Shown here in pieces: positions 22,026 through 33,058 of a DNA stretch of 64,000 nt. The position numbers and the translations under genes are program-made. Positions within the stretch are counted from its first letter, which is position 1; each line of letters begins with the position of its first letter. The stretch is from Stemphylium vesicarium (Eukaryota; Ascomycota; Dothideomycetes; Pleosporales; Pleosporaceae): positions 166,851 to 230,850 of the forward strand of contig QXCR01000031.1 of assembly GCA_004380135.1 (NCBI GenBank), read 5' to 3'. The notes under the pieces are model-generated. The model saw nothing but the letters and a program-made list of their open reading frames with translations. It did not search any database and had not been told where the DNA came from.

Positions 22026-22438
22026 TTGAAGGGACGGAATGGCGTAGTGATGTGAGAAGGCAGGAGAGTGATTTCTCTGACTTGGAAAAGGTCTGGAAAA
22101 AACAAAGGCTCTGATTACGCTCGGATGCATCACCTCTACAAACTTGATCCAAGTCACAATTTTTCGCCTGATTCGCTCTTCTGTTTCGGGAAACTTGTAC
22201 CAGTGGAAGTGGTGTGTCTAACCCATCGTTTTCCATCGACCCACGCGCACCTCATGCACATTACCGAAAACAATCGGAATGAAGTATTTAGTAACTCCCG
22301 ACTATTGGAATATGAAAAGCCGGCGCCATGGGCTCACAATCCTGAATGCGAATCCCACATCTCCACACTCTCGCTCTGGTATTCATTCTAACGGCAATCC
22401 AACCCCACGCCAGTGACACAAACACTCTACACCATTCG
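22026..22438. other. Spacer between two relics
   Basis: About 410 bp between the convergent F-box-like and MYND/DUF4470 relics. It may hold the lost 3' end of the latter, since its C-terminal third is missing, but nothing recognisable remains. Confidence 0.4.
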
Positions 22439-23719
22439 CTAGAACACAACCATGAAACCCTTCTCAAGTCGATCAAGATCCACGACTACACTATCGAACC
22501 GCATACCCCTCGGGCCGAAGAGGTCCAAGAACAAGTCCATCTTGCTTACATCGATATTACCCAGCTGAAACTTGACCTTACACGTGCGCACACGCGAGCA
22601 AAACGTCGTAAATAAGTCTCGCAGATGGAAGAACAGCGCGCCGTAAACGTCATTCTTGGCCGCAAGCGCATAGCGCATGTTCCAATACAGGGTAGTCAAC
22701 ACGGGGGATCAAATTGGAGGTGAAACCTACGGGTTTGCCGTGTCGAACTCATGACGCGAGGCACCATACGGAAGTAATACGCCATCCTCGCGGAACCTCA
22801 CCTCACATACTCGCTGGGCCGCGGAGCTAGCTATGTTCCGCTTGTCGCGGAAGTCGCGCGTGGCTGGATCCAACATCGTATCGCGGCGAATCTTCCGCGG
22901 CGCAGAAACCGGCTTACCCATCTTATCCTCGAATTCCTCGGCAACCCGCTCCTAATCCATACTCTGCAGCAGGAGGCGCAACGACGAGCCATGCCCTTCA
23001 TACGCAAATTCACATATATTCATCGAGTCGCGGTCCCTCGTATATACCCCGCGAAGAAGTCTTGGATCGACGGTAGCACGGTTTCGCGCAAAGCGCGTAG
23101 CATACTTGCCGGCAACAGAGCGGAGTACCAGAGGTGAATCATCATGGGTACAGCGACCTCGGGCTCGAATTCTAGAGCTGTGAGGAGGAGTATGGCGTTG
23201 CGTCCTGCGATGAGGTACTTGGGCTCGTTGAGGACGAGGTTTAGGGTGCCGGTGTACGTAGAGGGGAGCGCTGCTACGGTTTTGATAATGGAGCAGAGGT
23301 CGCCGCTGTTTTTGATGAGGATGTTGATGTCCCGGGAGGGATCGGTCATATCGTCGGGTAGATGATTCAGAGCGGGGAGGCGAGCCCAGTGCTCGTAGGT
23401 GTTGTTGTGTTTTGGGGCTGCAGCTGATGCGAAAGCGGGTGGTCAGCCCTCTTGAAGCCAGGATGGTAAGAAGGGTTCGTGCATGGCTTTGCAGCTGGGG
23501 AGGTGGTGAGCTTCGTTGGTATCTCGACAATTTTCAGAGCAGTACTGTTGTTGTTAGCGTTGTTACTCTCATTCGGTGATCTCAGGTGGTTGCAGAAAGT
23601 ACCTGCACAAGCTGACATTCAGCGCACAAGACTGTTCCTTCTTCACTGCAGCTTCGGAGCGCATTGTTAACGCAGAGGCTAGGGTTCAGGAAGGTCGATG
23701 TAGCGGAAGTGGGCACCAT
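22439..23719 (-). pseudogene. Decayed MYND zinc finger / DUF4470 gene (copy A)
   Basis: Exon 1 (23603-23719) starts with ATG and carries the first half of a MYND finger (LCAECQLVQ). A 58-nt intron (23545-23602) with intact GTAC donor and CAACAG acceptor follows. Exon 2 begins YCSENCR and completes the finger with HHLPSCK. DUF4470 blocks then follow: SGDLCSIIKTVAALP and IHLWYSALLPASM. The reading is broken by TGA at 23443-23445, a frameshift near 23050, TAG at about 22950, and two stops near 22680-22730 where a piece before NDVYGALFFHLRDLF is lost. The C-terminal domain ends early at 22439. MYND fingers usually bind proline-rich peptides; DUF4470 has no established function. Its closest relative in the window is the relic at 33059-35271. 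Confidence 0.75.
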
Positions 23720-24070
23720 GGCGGTACGCGACGAGTTCAGCAGTGTGAGCGCAAGAAATTGATGTGAGTACGCAAGTTGCGTGGCAAAGAAGAGTCATAG
23801 CAAACAATCAAAGATTTTAGTGAGAGTGAGCGACGTTGTATTTGCTTCACTAGATGACGCAATCAAGGCCGCAACTCAAGATACAGGAAGGCAAAGTGAA
23901 TTTCGTGAAATTATGTGGCTCTTGCCTTGACTACAGCCATTGTTTCGAAGTACCAGTGATGACTAGACATGACTATCATACCACCATGTAGGTATCATGG
24001 CAGAACGCGGTGTCTCGTAGACTCCTGCTCCCTCTCGAACGCTACCCCCATCGTCGTATATCTCCCCCAC
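23720..24070. other. Intergenic spacer
   Basis: About 350 bp holding the former promoter of the copy A relic and the 3' flank of the MARVEL-like gene. Nothing further was recognised. Confidence 0.4.
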
Positions 24071-24858
24071 CTAGTAGTGACTGCCATTAGTCGCAGGAGG
24101 AACAACAACCGAGGTAGGCTGAGTAGTCTCATGAGGTTGGTGAGGAGTCTTCTCATGCTCAACCCTCTCCCTTCGGCGGTAATCCTTGATCTCATGGAAC
24201 GCAGCAGTGATAGCATGAAGGAAACTGACGACTTGTTAGACAACCCTGTTAAACCACCAGTGTACGATGTAAACACTTACGTGCTGATGATTGCCAGAAT
24301 GAAAGTACCCCAAGGCAACTTGCAACTACGATCGCGCCTCACCACCTGAGCACTGAAAACATCGTCGCTCGCATCTTCCACAAGACGAACCACATTATAA
24401 CAGTGCCTCGGACCCGCGTCCCCGCCATCAGGTCGTGTCAACACCGCAACCGCAATGAACGCCCCGACAAAAGCCACGTCGAGAAGCACCCAAACCCACC
24501 TCAGCGTTCTGCCTCCGGGATTGGCAGACTTCTTGACACACGAGAGGAACATGGTGGTGAGCGTGTACAAGACAGCTGCAGCCAGGATACCTTCGACGGC
24601 ACCGTATGAGCTGTTTACGCCACGACGCGCCTTGACGCTGTTGATGAGGCGGTACACTTTGTAGAGACGCCTGCTGAAGATGCCGAGGGAGATGATTGAG
24701 GAAAGGAACTGGAGAACGCGGGTGAAGCGCAACAGCCAGCGGTAGACGGCAGTGTTTTTGAGCTTGTCGGGCACAAAGCGCGTGAGGAGGCCGGTTTGCT
24801 CGCGTTTATCGGCCATGGGGTACTCGGCTGGGCCGTCTATGGGGTGCTGGTGAGCCAT
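24071..24858 (-). CDS. MARVEL-like four-helix membrane protein
   Basis: Two exons (24281-24858, 24071-24224) encode 243 aa. The 56-nt intron has a perfect GTAAGT donor, a CTAAC branch site and a TCAG acceptor, and joins the fourth helix smoothly. Four hydrophobic helices occur at about residues 45-65 (LQFLSSIISLGIF), 85-107 (VEGILAAAVLYTLTTMF), 117-137 (VWVLLDVAFVGAFIAVAV) and 180-202 (TFILAIISTFLHAITAAFH), with cytosolic tails. This spacing fits the MARVEL family of membrane-apposition and vesicle-traffic proteins, which is common as uncharacterised paralogs in Pleosporales. The loop between helices 3 and 4 contains two cysteines. The tail is charged, then Pro/Thr-rich. An upstream in-frame extension exists, but the ATG at 24858 best fits family length. 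Confidence 0.75.
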
Positions 24859-25994
24859 TTTGTGTTCAAGCGAATGTTTCGATGGTGCTGATGTTGAAGT
24901 TTGTCGCGATAAGTGTAAGCGTAGGAGTTGGAGGTCGGAGACCGTGGCTTGGTGTCTTGGGTGAAACGGGGAGGTTACCTTATAGAAAAAAGCAGGTGAG
25001 AGTGACGTGACACATGACCCCTCTCTTGCCCGTTTGGCATCGTCGTCATTCACCGTCACCGCGAGCTGTCTAGGTAACTCTAAACCCGCGGTGATGCTGT
25101 GCTCAGCTTCTGCCAAATATTGGGTACGCTAGTGGCATGGGAGGATGAGGCCATGATGATTGGATAGCGTCAAATGACTAAGCTGCGGGGAGGATACATG
25201 TGGTAGGTGGGATGAACAGCTGTCTCCATCATCAAAGCCAAAGCTTGTTTTCGTAGCATGGCCATCATGGATGCTGTGTCTTGACTGCTTGTGCGATATG
25301 CGAGAAGCAGGTACTTGGTCTGCAAACCGTGGTCGAGTTCAATCCAAATTTGTTTCGTAGCCATCGATCGCATCAGCGTGGAGATATGAGGAAAATAGTT
25401 GCTGCATGCCATTGTGGGATCAAGAGCTGCCAAGCGAACACATCTACCCGGTCCCGATTCTACGGCACCGGGTTGTGCACGCTCTGACGTAGCGCGCTAC
25501 TTCGGAGGAACGACCATGATAACATATACAGATATGGGACCACGTCATCGTCGGACAGATCAAGACGCTGGGTCGATCAGCAATACATTGTGTGCTCTAT
25601 CACGATCGGCCTCGCAGACGTTGGGCGTCTTCAACATACACGGCGGTCGGCGGATCCAGTTTTGGGCAACACCAACAGTCGGACAAACCTGTTGGACATG
25701 CATGCAGCAAGTCGGTTTCTGTAGCACAGCTCGTGGCTTTGGAAGTCGTAATTGCGCCGTCCCCGCTTTGCACGAAAACCAATGCGGACGTGGGAAAGCC
25801 AGGGTTCCAGCATTCAAAATACGGTTATGTGAGCTAGGCAATACATGTTGCTAGTGGCACTTCAAAGCTGTCTTGTAGTGCAGACTGGGCAACAATCAAT
25901 AGATCGACATGTTTGATTTCTATCAATCTATCGTAGCTCACCGATTAGGCAGCCTTCGACCGATATAAAGATCGACTGGGCCCATCTGATTGGT
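24859..25994. other. Intergenic, nothing recognised
   Basis: About 1.1 kb upstream of the MARVEL-like gene and downstream of the F-box-like gene. Many 60-90 codon frames overlap each other on both strands near 25560-25850; none resembles a known domain. No repeat unit stands out. Confidence 0.45.
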
Positions 25995-26909
25995 TCATGA
26001 CAAGCCTGGTTTTGCGTGTTGATCAAAATCAAACTCTGACCACATGTTCCCGTCGAGGTATAATTGAATCTTGCCGACCTTTTTCGCAACCTTTGAGGCG
26101 CCGTAGTCTGAAGTCCAGGTGGTAATATATCTTCTCATGGTGTCAAGGTAGTGCTTCGATCTCGCAGAATCAACCGGATAGAGCCGCTCAAAATCGAGAT
26201 GCCCCAGGCCACTGATTGTACGAAATGGTACATCTTCTTTGCTCAGGACTTCGTTTCCGGTTTTGTACTTCGATGTATCGATGCTGATTGCGATAGTATC
26301 AATACGGGTGATAGATACTTTCATCGTATCACACTCGGCGTCATCGTCTTTACATGGCAGACGATTGAAGTGGCTGCCAATAGCGGTGCGATCTACGTCC
26401 CCTTCAAGCAAAAACTCCACCAAGGGAGCCATTAATTCACAAATTATGCGGTTTCGTGTAAATGGTAGCGGGGAATGAAGCAAAGCCCGGAACCCACCAG
26501 CATTCAAACTTGTCTGTAGATGCCGCTCTTCTTCGGTGCAACACGGTACGACATCGACATTGACTCGGCGGATAATCTGCCCAGGTTTACGTGGAAGGAC
26601 GAAGCGTGATGTTGGCCAGAGCCAGTGGTCGTCAACGATCGCGACATCGACATCGGCATCGAAGGTTTGGGATGCCTTGGCGAGATACTCTCTAGTCTCC
26701 GTACAAAATCTTTGGTTAATCAATAGAAGATTCAAAGCTGTTGACGTTTTGAAGAGCTCAAGAGGTGGTAAACACCAGATATTGCGTCGCGAAGTGTTCC
26801 AGTTTGGCCGATGACGCTTTTCGTTCTGTCGAAAACCAGGCGGAGATGAAAGCACGAGGCTAATGATCTCAAAGAGTAGCTCGCTGGGTAGATCAAGTAG
26901 TCCAACCAT
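25995..26909 (-). CDS. F-box-like protein, 304 aa
   Basis: An intact single exon starts at the ATG at 26909. The N-terminal LLDLPSELLFEIISLVLSS is a typical fungal F-box-type helix (L-P-x-E-L-x-x-x-I). The next block (TSTALNLLLINQRFCTETREYL) is the usual resource of this family. The remainder has no repeat motif that I can name, with alternating hydrophobic and charged segments ending in LYLDGNMWSEFDFD. If functional it may serve as a ubiquitin-ligase receptor, but many such fungal proteins are unassigned. It is one of the few undamaged genes in this patch. A weak alternative start lies 23 residues upstream in another frame and was not used. Confidence 0.75.
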   Translation of the reverse strand: MVGLLDLPSELLFEIISLVLSSPPGFRQNEKRHRPNWNTSRRNIWCLPPLELFKTSTALNLLLINQRFCTETREYLAKASQTFDADVDVAIVDDHWLWPTSRFVLPRKPGQIIRRVNVDVVPCCTEEERHLQTSLNAGGFRALLHSPLPFTRNRIICELMAPLVEFLLEGDVDRTAIGSHFNRLPCKDDDAECDTMKVSITRIDTIAISIDTSKYKTGNEVLSKEDVPFRTISGLGHLDFERLYPVDSARSKHYLDTMRRYITTWTSDYGASKVAKKVGKIQLYLDGNMWSEFDFDQHAKPGLS

Positions 26910-27491
26910 GGTAGCTGTGTGTTGAGCGTCACGACGATGTTGCGCGATGAAGAAGTGAGGGGTTGGGTGTTGCGCCTACTGCCGCCATGCGGCGGCCGAC
27001 CTGGCCTCGTGTGTGTGACGCGCTAGCCCCGCTTCCTGCGCAGGCTGCCGATCAGCTCTCATGCGTCAATTCCATCTTGTTTCTACCACCGGCATTTCTT
27101 GCATTGTGCCACAGTACGCCCGACAAAATTGTAGCAAATCAGTTTTGCTGAGGATAGACTGGAGTATTATTGACACACGTCGGCCCACCTAGTGTGGCGC
27201 AGGGCCCATTTGCAGTTAGCGTAGATGAGTCATTTTCGCTCATTCAGCCTCGGGCTGCTACAAAAGCCCCAACAACAGTCGGAGTCATATGTGTTACCCG
27301 ATTAGGGTGTGGCTTGATACATCAAGTGGATGCGGGTGTTCAAGGGGATTGTCTCGTATAACATAAGTATTACTGTGTCCTTGGTAAAGCTCAAAATCAC
27401 TGCGGCCTGTCCCTCTCCCCTTCAAAAGATACCCATTTGCGACTTCTTTCATTTACTTCGCCTATAACAATCTTGGAACAGCATCTATATC
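26910..27491. promoter_or_regulatory. Divergent intergenic region
   Basis: About 580 bp between the F-box-like gene (minus) and the large RNA-end enzyme gene (plus). It must contain both promoters. The last 60 bp are T/C-rich and end in a CA-containing leader. No specific operator was identified. Confidence 0.45.
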
Positions 27492-30400
27492 ATGGCATCT
27501 ACCGATGCATCCTCACCGCCTGCGCGGATTCCTACGAGATCGTACGACACAGCTCTATGTGTAATACCACCCAGATCACAATGTAGTCACGTCGATCAGC
27601 TACGAGAACTGTACGATAAAGCGTACGGGAAATGGCCGGCGCACATCAATCTCATATATCCATTCGTCGCGCCCGAACATCTTTCAAAAGCTCAGCAACA
27701 AATTCAAGATCATCTAGCGCAGCACTGGGATCCAAACAGCTCAACCGACGTGGCACTTGCACAACCAGGATGTTTTGTGCAAAAGAACAAATGTACAATT
27801 TACCTTGCTGGGGACGGAGATGAGGATTTGCCTTCGCCTCTCAATGCATTACGAGATATGGCTCTAGGAGCATTGGGACAGCGTTCTTCCTCGTCCACTT
27901 TGCATCTTACCGTGGGCCAGTCGCAGGGAAACCCGCTTTTCTCAGAGGCGTTTCTCCTACGGAAAGCGCGACTATTGCCGACTCTGCAATTTCGGGTTGC
28001 AACACTTGCTATCCTGATACGCGAACGAACGACTGGTTCAGACTCGACGGATTACATGCGCCTACATAGCACTATTGCTCTCGACACTTCTAGCGACATC
28101 ACGAGACCTGATGACTCTAATTACTGGATACAGGATCTTCGCCCGGAGCTGACAGCACCTGAGTCGGATGAGGAAGCGCTCGATAAGGAAGCTCAGTTGG
28201 AAACAAAGTCTTACGACCAAGGGGTACAGTCGGGATCGACCTACTACTTCGATGAGGATGAATGCACGTGGTCGATTTACGCAGCTGAGGAGGATGTTGG
28301 TGTCGAGATCGAAACATTAACAGCTGCCAGCTACAATGTTCTCATGGAAACCGAGTACCCACCAACGGATGACCGCGACCCTGCTCTCGTCAGTAACATT
28401 CTTTCGGACTCAGCAATGGCAGACGTCTTGGCACTGCAGGAAGTTTCGGATGAGTTCTTGTCATATCTGTTGAATGACACTGAGATTCAGCGAAGATACC
28501 CATTCGCTTCCCACGGACCACCCACACAACCGGACATCGGACCGCTATCCAATCTGCGCAACATTGTCATCTTGAGCTGCTATCCCTTTTCATGGAAATC
28601 GGTGCCATTTCATCGAAAGCACAAGGGCGCTATCGTTGCACAGTTTCGAGGTGTCGCTATATCTGAGAGTTCAGGATCGGAAGGACTGGTGGTTGCTGGC
28701 GTCCACCTGACGGCTGGGCTTACAGATGGAGCAGTTGCGACCAAGAAAGCTCAGATGAAGACTCTTATAAGCTACCTGGAGCGAAATCACAAAGAAGAGC
28801 CATGGGTTGTCACCGGAGATTTCAACATCATCACCTCGTCCTACACTATCGACGCCGCCATCCAGGATAAATCCATCACCGACGAGACCGCAAACACATT
28901 GACCGGTATTGAGACAGCAATCAGTGATGCTGGACTACTTGATGCGTGGTCTGTTTCCCGAGTAGAAGCAACTGATCAGCCGAGCTCTGTTGATGTGGGC
29001 GAGTTGTTCGAAGGCGAAGAGGGGGCGACTTTTGATCCACAAAACAACAAGCTTGCTGCCGGGACTACTACCACCTCTCACGATCGACCACAACGCTATG
29101 ACAGAATACTGGTTCGTCCAAAGAATGTCCTCCGTGTTTGCCGATTCAACCAATTTGGACATGCTGAGACCATTGATGGTGCGCAGATAGTGGCTAGCGA
29201 TCACTACGGAGTCAGAGCAAGAATGAGAGTTACAGACGGCACAGCACTTGACAATATGACTGATATCGATCCGACCAAACAGTCTCCATACCAGGTTAAG
29301 CGCGCAGTGGCGAGCTTATCAGACTCATCAGAAGCATCAGTTCTTGCGTCTCACGCTATGTTCCCTACCACGGAGCAAACTACACAGCGACAAGACGCAT
29401 TCGCAACCCTCAAACAAATCATACTGAATGCGTCAGATGATCCAGATTCCGACCAGCCCAACATACCACTGGTCATGGTATCTGTCGGCTCGTATGCCTT
29501 GGACGTTTGGACAAGCGTTTCAGACATTGACTGCCTCTGCATTGGTACCATTAGCTCCAAGACCTTCTTCAAGCTCGCTCGACAGCGTCTCATCAAGGCT
29601 GGTGACTCTCAAGTGCGGATCTTAAGGAAAGTGGAGGCGAGCACCGGCACCATGCTTGAGCTTTCTGTCAAAGGAGTATCGATGGATATGCAATACTGCC
29701 CTGCAGCGCAGGTAGTCGAGAGGTATGATCAATCAATGTCTTTACTCACTTAGTTGTTAATATCTGTGTTTAGGTGGCCCGAGTTCGCAAGTATTCAAGC
29801 TTCCGACCCCATCTTCAACCTCTCAGTCTCCTCGCTTCGCAAGCTAAAGCCCTATCGTGATTTGCTCTACATGCAACGCACGCTACCGTCGCGTTCCACA
29901 TTTCGCATGGCGTATCGGTGCATAAAGCTGTGGGCTGTTCAGCGCGGTCTTTACTCTGCAAAGTCAGGTTATCTCGGTGGAGTACACATCACGCTCATGC
30001 TTTCTTGGGTCTGCAAGCGGCTTTCGCACGGCTTTGGCTCTGTCAGTGTTGCGGATCTTGTCGTGAGCTTCTTCAATCACTACGCATATTTCGACTGGGC
30101 CAACGAGATGATTTACGATGCTTTCTTCCACAAGAAGAAGCCACGCTATCACCGCAGCACGAGAGAGCCGATGGTAATTTTGGGCTTTTACGCACCCAAC
30201 TCCAACATTGCACATACGGCGACTATCCCTGGGTTGCAGGTACTCGTCAAAGAGCTTAAGGCTGCGGATGCGATGCTAAGCAAGCCTGGTATTACATGGG
30301 AGGAGTTTTTCAGTGTGTCCACAATCCCGAGCCCGGAACTGCGACTTTCTCCAGGTGCCGCGGAGTTTTTGAACACCTACAACAACTTTGTCAAGATTGA

Positions 30401-31272
30401 CATACAGTTTTGGGGCCGTACATTGGCGAAGGGCAAGAGCTTGGTTGGCTGGGTGGAATCTCGATGCATATCTCTCGTTGTTGGTAAGTGGCCTAAGCTT
30501 AGTTGGACATCTGAACTCACGTGCTGACTACAAAGACATCTACAAAGCACTACCAGAATCAGAAGTCAGAATCTGGCCAGCTCGTTTCACGGAGAACGCG
30601 TTGAGAGATACGAGCGATGGCAATGACTACCAAGGATGCTATCTTATCGGTCTTGCCAAAGGCACGAGGGTCAGCTCCGCGAACAGCCCCGAAGAGAAAC
30701 AAATCACCAAACAAGCTCTGGAAAAAGTACTCGATCGCTTCCTGACGCAACTCCGGACTGACGACAAGAATTATGACGCGACCAATTCTTGGATCGATGC
30801 CTCTTTGGCCAAATCACGAGACGTTCGAGGTCTGCAACTCGACGATCGCGAATGGGGGGATTACGCCGTGGACCTCGATGACGATTCGGACGATGAAGAA
30901 GAGCTCGAAGAGGATTTCGAAGATGCCGACGCCACCAAACCACAACGCGCAATACCTCAACGTCCGAAGCCCACCTCTGCACCCTTGTCGAGGACAAAGT
31001 TGCGTCCTGCATCCGATGTTCTCAATCGATTGCGCTGGGACCCGAGTCTAGACCCGAGCGACTACATCATCGGATATGAAGACCGCTTCCTCGGAGCAAA
31101 AGAAACAGGACTTGAAAAGTGGAAGACCGAACAGACTGACGAGGAATTCATTCCTCAGCATCGGATACTGTACTTCAAGAAGGGGGGAGATGGCGGAGCA
31201 GCTGACATTGTGTGGGAGAGGGCGACGAGAATAGACAAGGTATTTGGAAGTGGACTTGGTACTGGAGAGTGA
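27492..31272 (+). CDS. Four-domain RNA-end enzyme: 2H phosphoesterase + EEP + poly(A)-polymerase-like NTase + MJ1316
   Basis: Three exons (27492-29722, 29774-30483, 30536-31272; introns 51 and 52 nt, GTATGA/GTAAGT, phases consistent) encode 1225 aa. Residues ~20-200 form a 2H phosphoesterase with HINLIYPF (His 51) and HLTVGQ (His 138). Residues ~275-580 are an endonuclease/exonuclease/phosphatase domain with SYNVL (Asn 282), LQEV (Glu 317), GVHL (His 405), GDFN (Asp 443) and SDH (570-571). Residues ~635-740 are a nucleotidyltransferase with GSYALDVW, SDIDCLC (Asp 678, 680) and MDMQY (Asp 732). A PAP-type central domain follows (FRMAYRCIKLWAVQRG). After an acidic linker (DDDSDDEEELEED), residues 1142-1225 match MJ1316/DUF504. 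All catalytic residues I can place are intact. In other proteins these domains open 2',3'-cyclic phosphates, remove end phosphates or tails, add nucleotides and recognise cyclic ends; a joint repair/tailing role is inference. No targeting signal is seen. Confidence 0.85.
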
Positions 31273-31484
31273 ACATAATTTAATGATCGTAAATGGAAAG
31301 CCTTTCTTTCACTTCACTACAGCCTCCAGGCCAAGGCTAGGTGTTGCATTAATTTGTGAATATACCTATCAGCTAGGCGCATACGCCACTGCTTCTTTCT
31401 ATAACAACTTCTTGGAAACCTTGGCGAACAGCTACTGCCAACCCACAATCAACTCACAACCATCAATCTCTCAACACCGCTACA

Positions 31485-32450
31485 ATGGACGCCTCATCTT
31501 TCCTCAACTCCCCCACTATTGCCCTCCTCGTTGGTCCAGCCGACGCCCAAGAAAGCTTCGTCGCGCACGAGTCCCTCCTGACAGCACGTTCCGACAAAAT
31601 CGCTGCGGCTCTGAAACCCGGCCGCTTCGAGAAAGGCGAGACCCGAGCTGTTCACTTCGTCCACGAGGACCTAGCTGTGTTCCGCTTGTACCTTAATTTC
31701 GTCTATCGCCCCGCTCACTTGGAGGAGGTAGCGGAGAAGGCGACATGGGAAAACTACGACGAGACCTTCACAGGCTTGCGTAAGGTGTACGTACTAGCTA
31801 CGATGTTGATGGATGAAGCTATGAAGAATGCGCCGTTAAGCCAACTTAGCCCGCTTTCTGATAAGATGTTTGTCCCGCCGGAAAACGAGGCCAAGAAAAA
31901 CGGGACAGAAGATGGAAAGAAGTTTCGAGCGCCACCCATTCCCGCTATTCAGGTAATTTAAGATGAGACGGGCGAAGGAGATGAGCTTCGTTTTCTCATC
32001 ATCGATGTGATCACTCTCTATGGCAGTGAGATTTACGCATCAAAAGTTCTCAAGTACCTATCCGAGCTACCAGCTGAATTCGTACTGGAGCTATGCAAAG
32101 AAATTTTATACACACGCGCGACGCCCAAAGAGCATGATGCCATGAAAGAGGAGCTCGAAGACGTGAAGAAGACCCTTGCCTATACCAAGGTGAGCTTGGC
32201 AGCCGCAGAATCGGGTCTCAAGGCGAAGAACAAAGAGGTGGCTGCTCTTGCTCATATCATCGACCAGTTGCACATTCGGAACGGCGATTGGCGGAACATC
32301 CATGAAGGTCACTTCGAGATGCAGTCTCGCGAGCTTTTACAGACTGAGAATAAGGCCATGGAACATGCGGCGCGCTGGAACGTGGAGTCTAAGGCGAATC
32401 TAAGCAGATTAGACTTGGCGCCTAGACGACAGAGGGCGAGGAGGGGGTAA
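31485..32450 (+). pseudogene. BTB/POZ protein interrupted by one in-frame stop
   Basis: The ATG at 31485 opens a BTB domain (ALLVGPADAQESFVAHESLL, then SDKIAAAL and VFRLYLNFVY). The reading stops at TAA 31959-31961. It then continues in the same frame to 32450 through conserved-looking RFLIIDVITLYGSEIYASKV and a coiled coil (about residues 215-270), ending basic. There is no workable intron across the stop: the only candidate, GTAATT to GGCAG, would run into TGA. Replacing TAA by CAA would give an uninterrupted 321-residue protein. The BTB domain itself is complete, so a 158-residue product could still dimerise. BTB proteins often act as adaptors for cullin-3 or as transcription co-factors; the partner is unknown here. 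It starts 210 bp after the RNA-end enzyme on the same strand. Confidence 0.7.
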
Positions 32451-33058
32451 CTGGGGTTTGAATGAGTAGAAGGTGGATTGAGGCAGTTGGGGAGCCGCCA
32501 CGAAAGGAATGTGCGCATTGCACGAAGGAGAAGGAGTTTGTGACCTTTGGAAAGGGTGTAATGTCTACGTCTGTCGAACGTACATACCAGCCAACACGCC
32601 TAAGCTTTTTTGCGTTCAAGGAATTCATTTCATAATCAAGTTTGCTTTTCGTTAGTGTTTATGCTCTGATTGTTATCTCCATTTACCTAGATTGAGGACC
32701 TCTCTCGACTATTCCACTCTCTTCCTACCTCTTTCTGTCTCACTACTGTCAGAACTAGGCAATGTCTAGCAATCCAGTCCAAACTAATTGCACTTCCAGG
32801 TATAAAGGAAATTTAGCAAAATTATAGTTGAATATGAATTTGGAGTCAGCTGAATGACTATGCCACGTACTCGCATACTCACTTGTTCTTCACGTGCCTC
32901 TAACTTCTCAACCCCGCAATAATTGTATAAGCGTTGCGTCGTATGCTCGTTGCATCAGCCGGAAACAAATCGACCCGCACCATGAAGGCTCTCTACTCTA
33001 GGGTGCAAATTAGCTTCAGCCTCAGTTCTTATCACTCTTGTCACGTTCAAGAGCAAAC
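32451..33058. other. Intergenic spacer
   Basis: About 610 bp between two relics. It contains a T/C-rich stretch at 32700-32750 and otherwise nothing recognisable. Confidence 0.45.

Noticed and set aside
31953..32029. Intron (GTAATT to GGCAG) that would bypass the BTB stop codon
   Set aside because: Splicing there leads directly into TGA and would remove the conserved FLIIDVITLYGS block.
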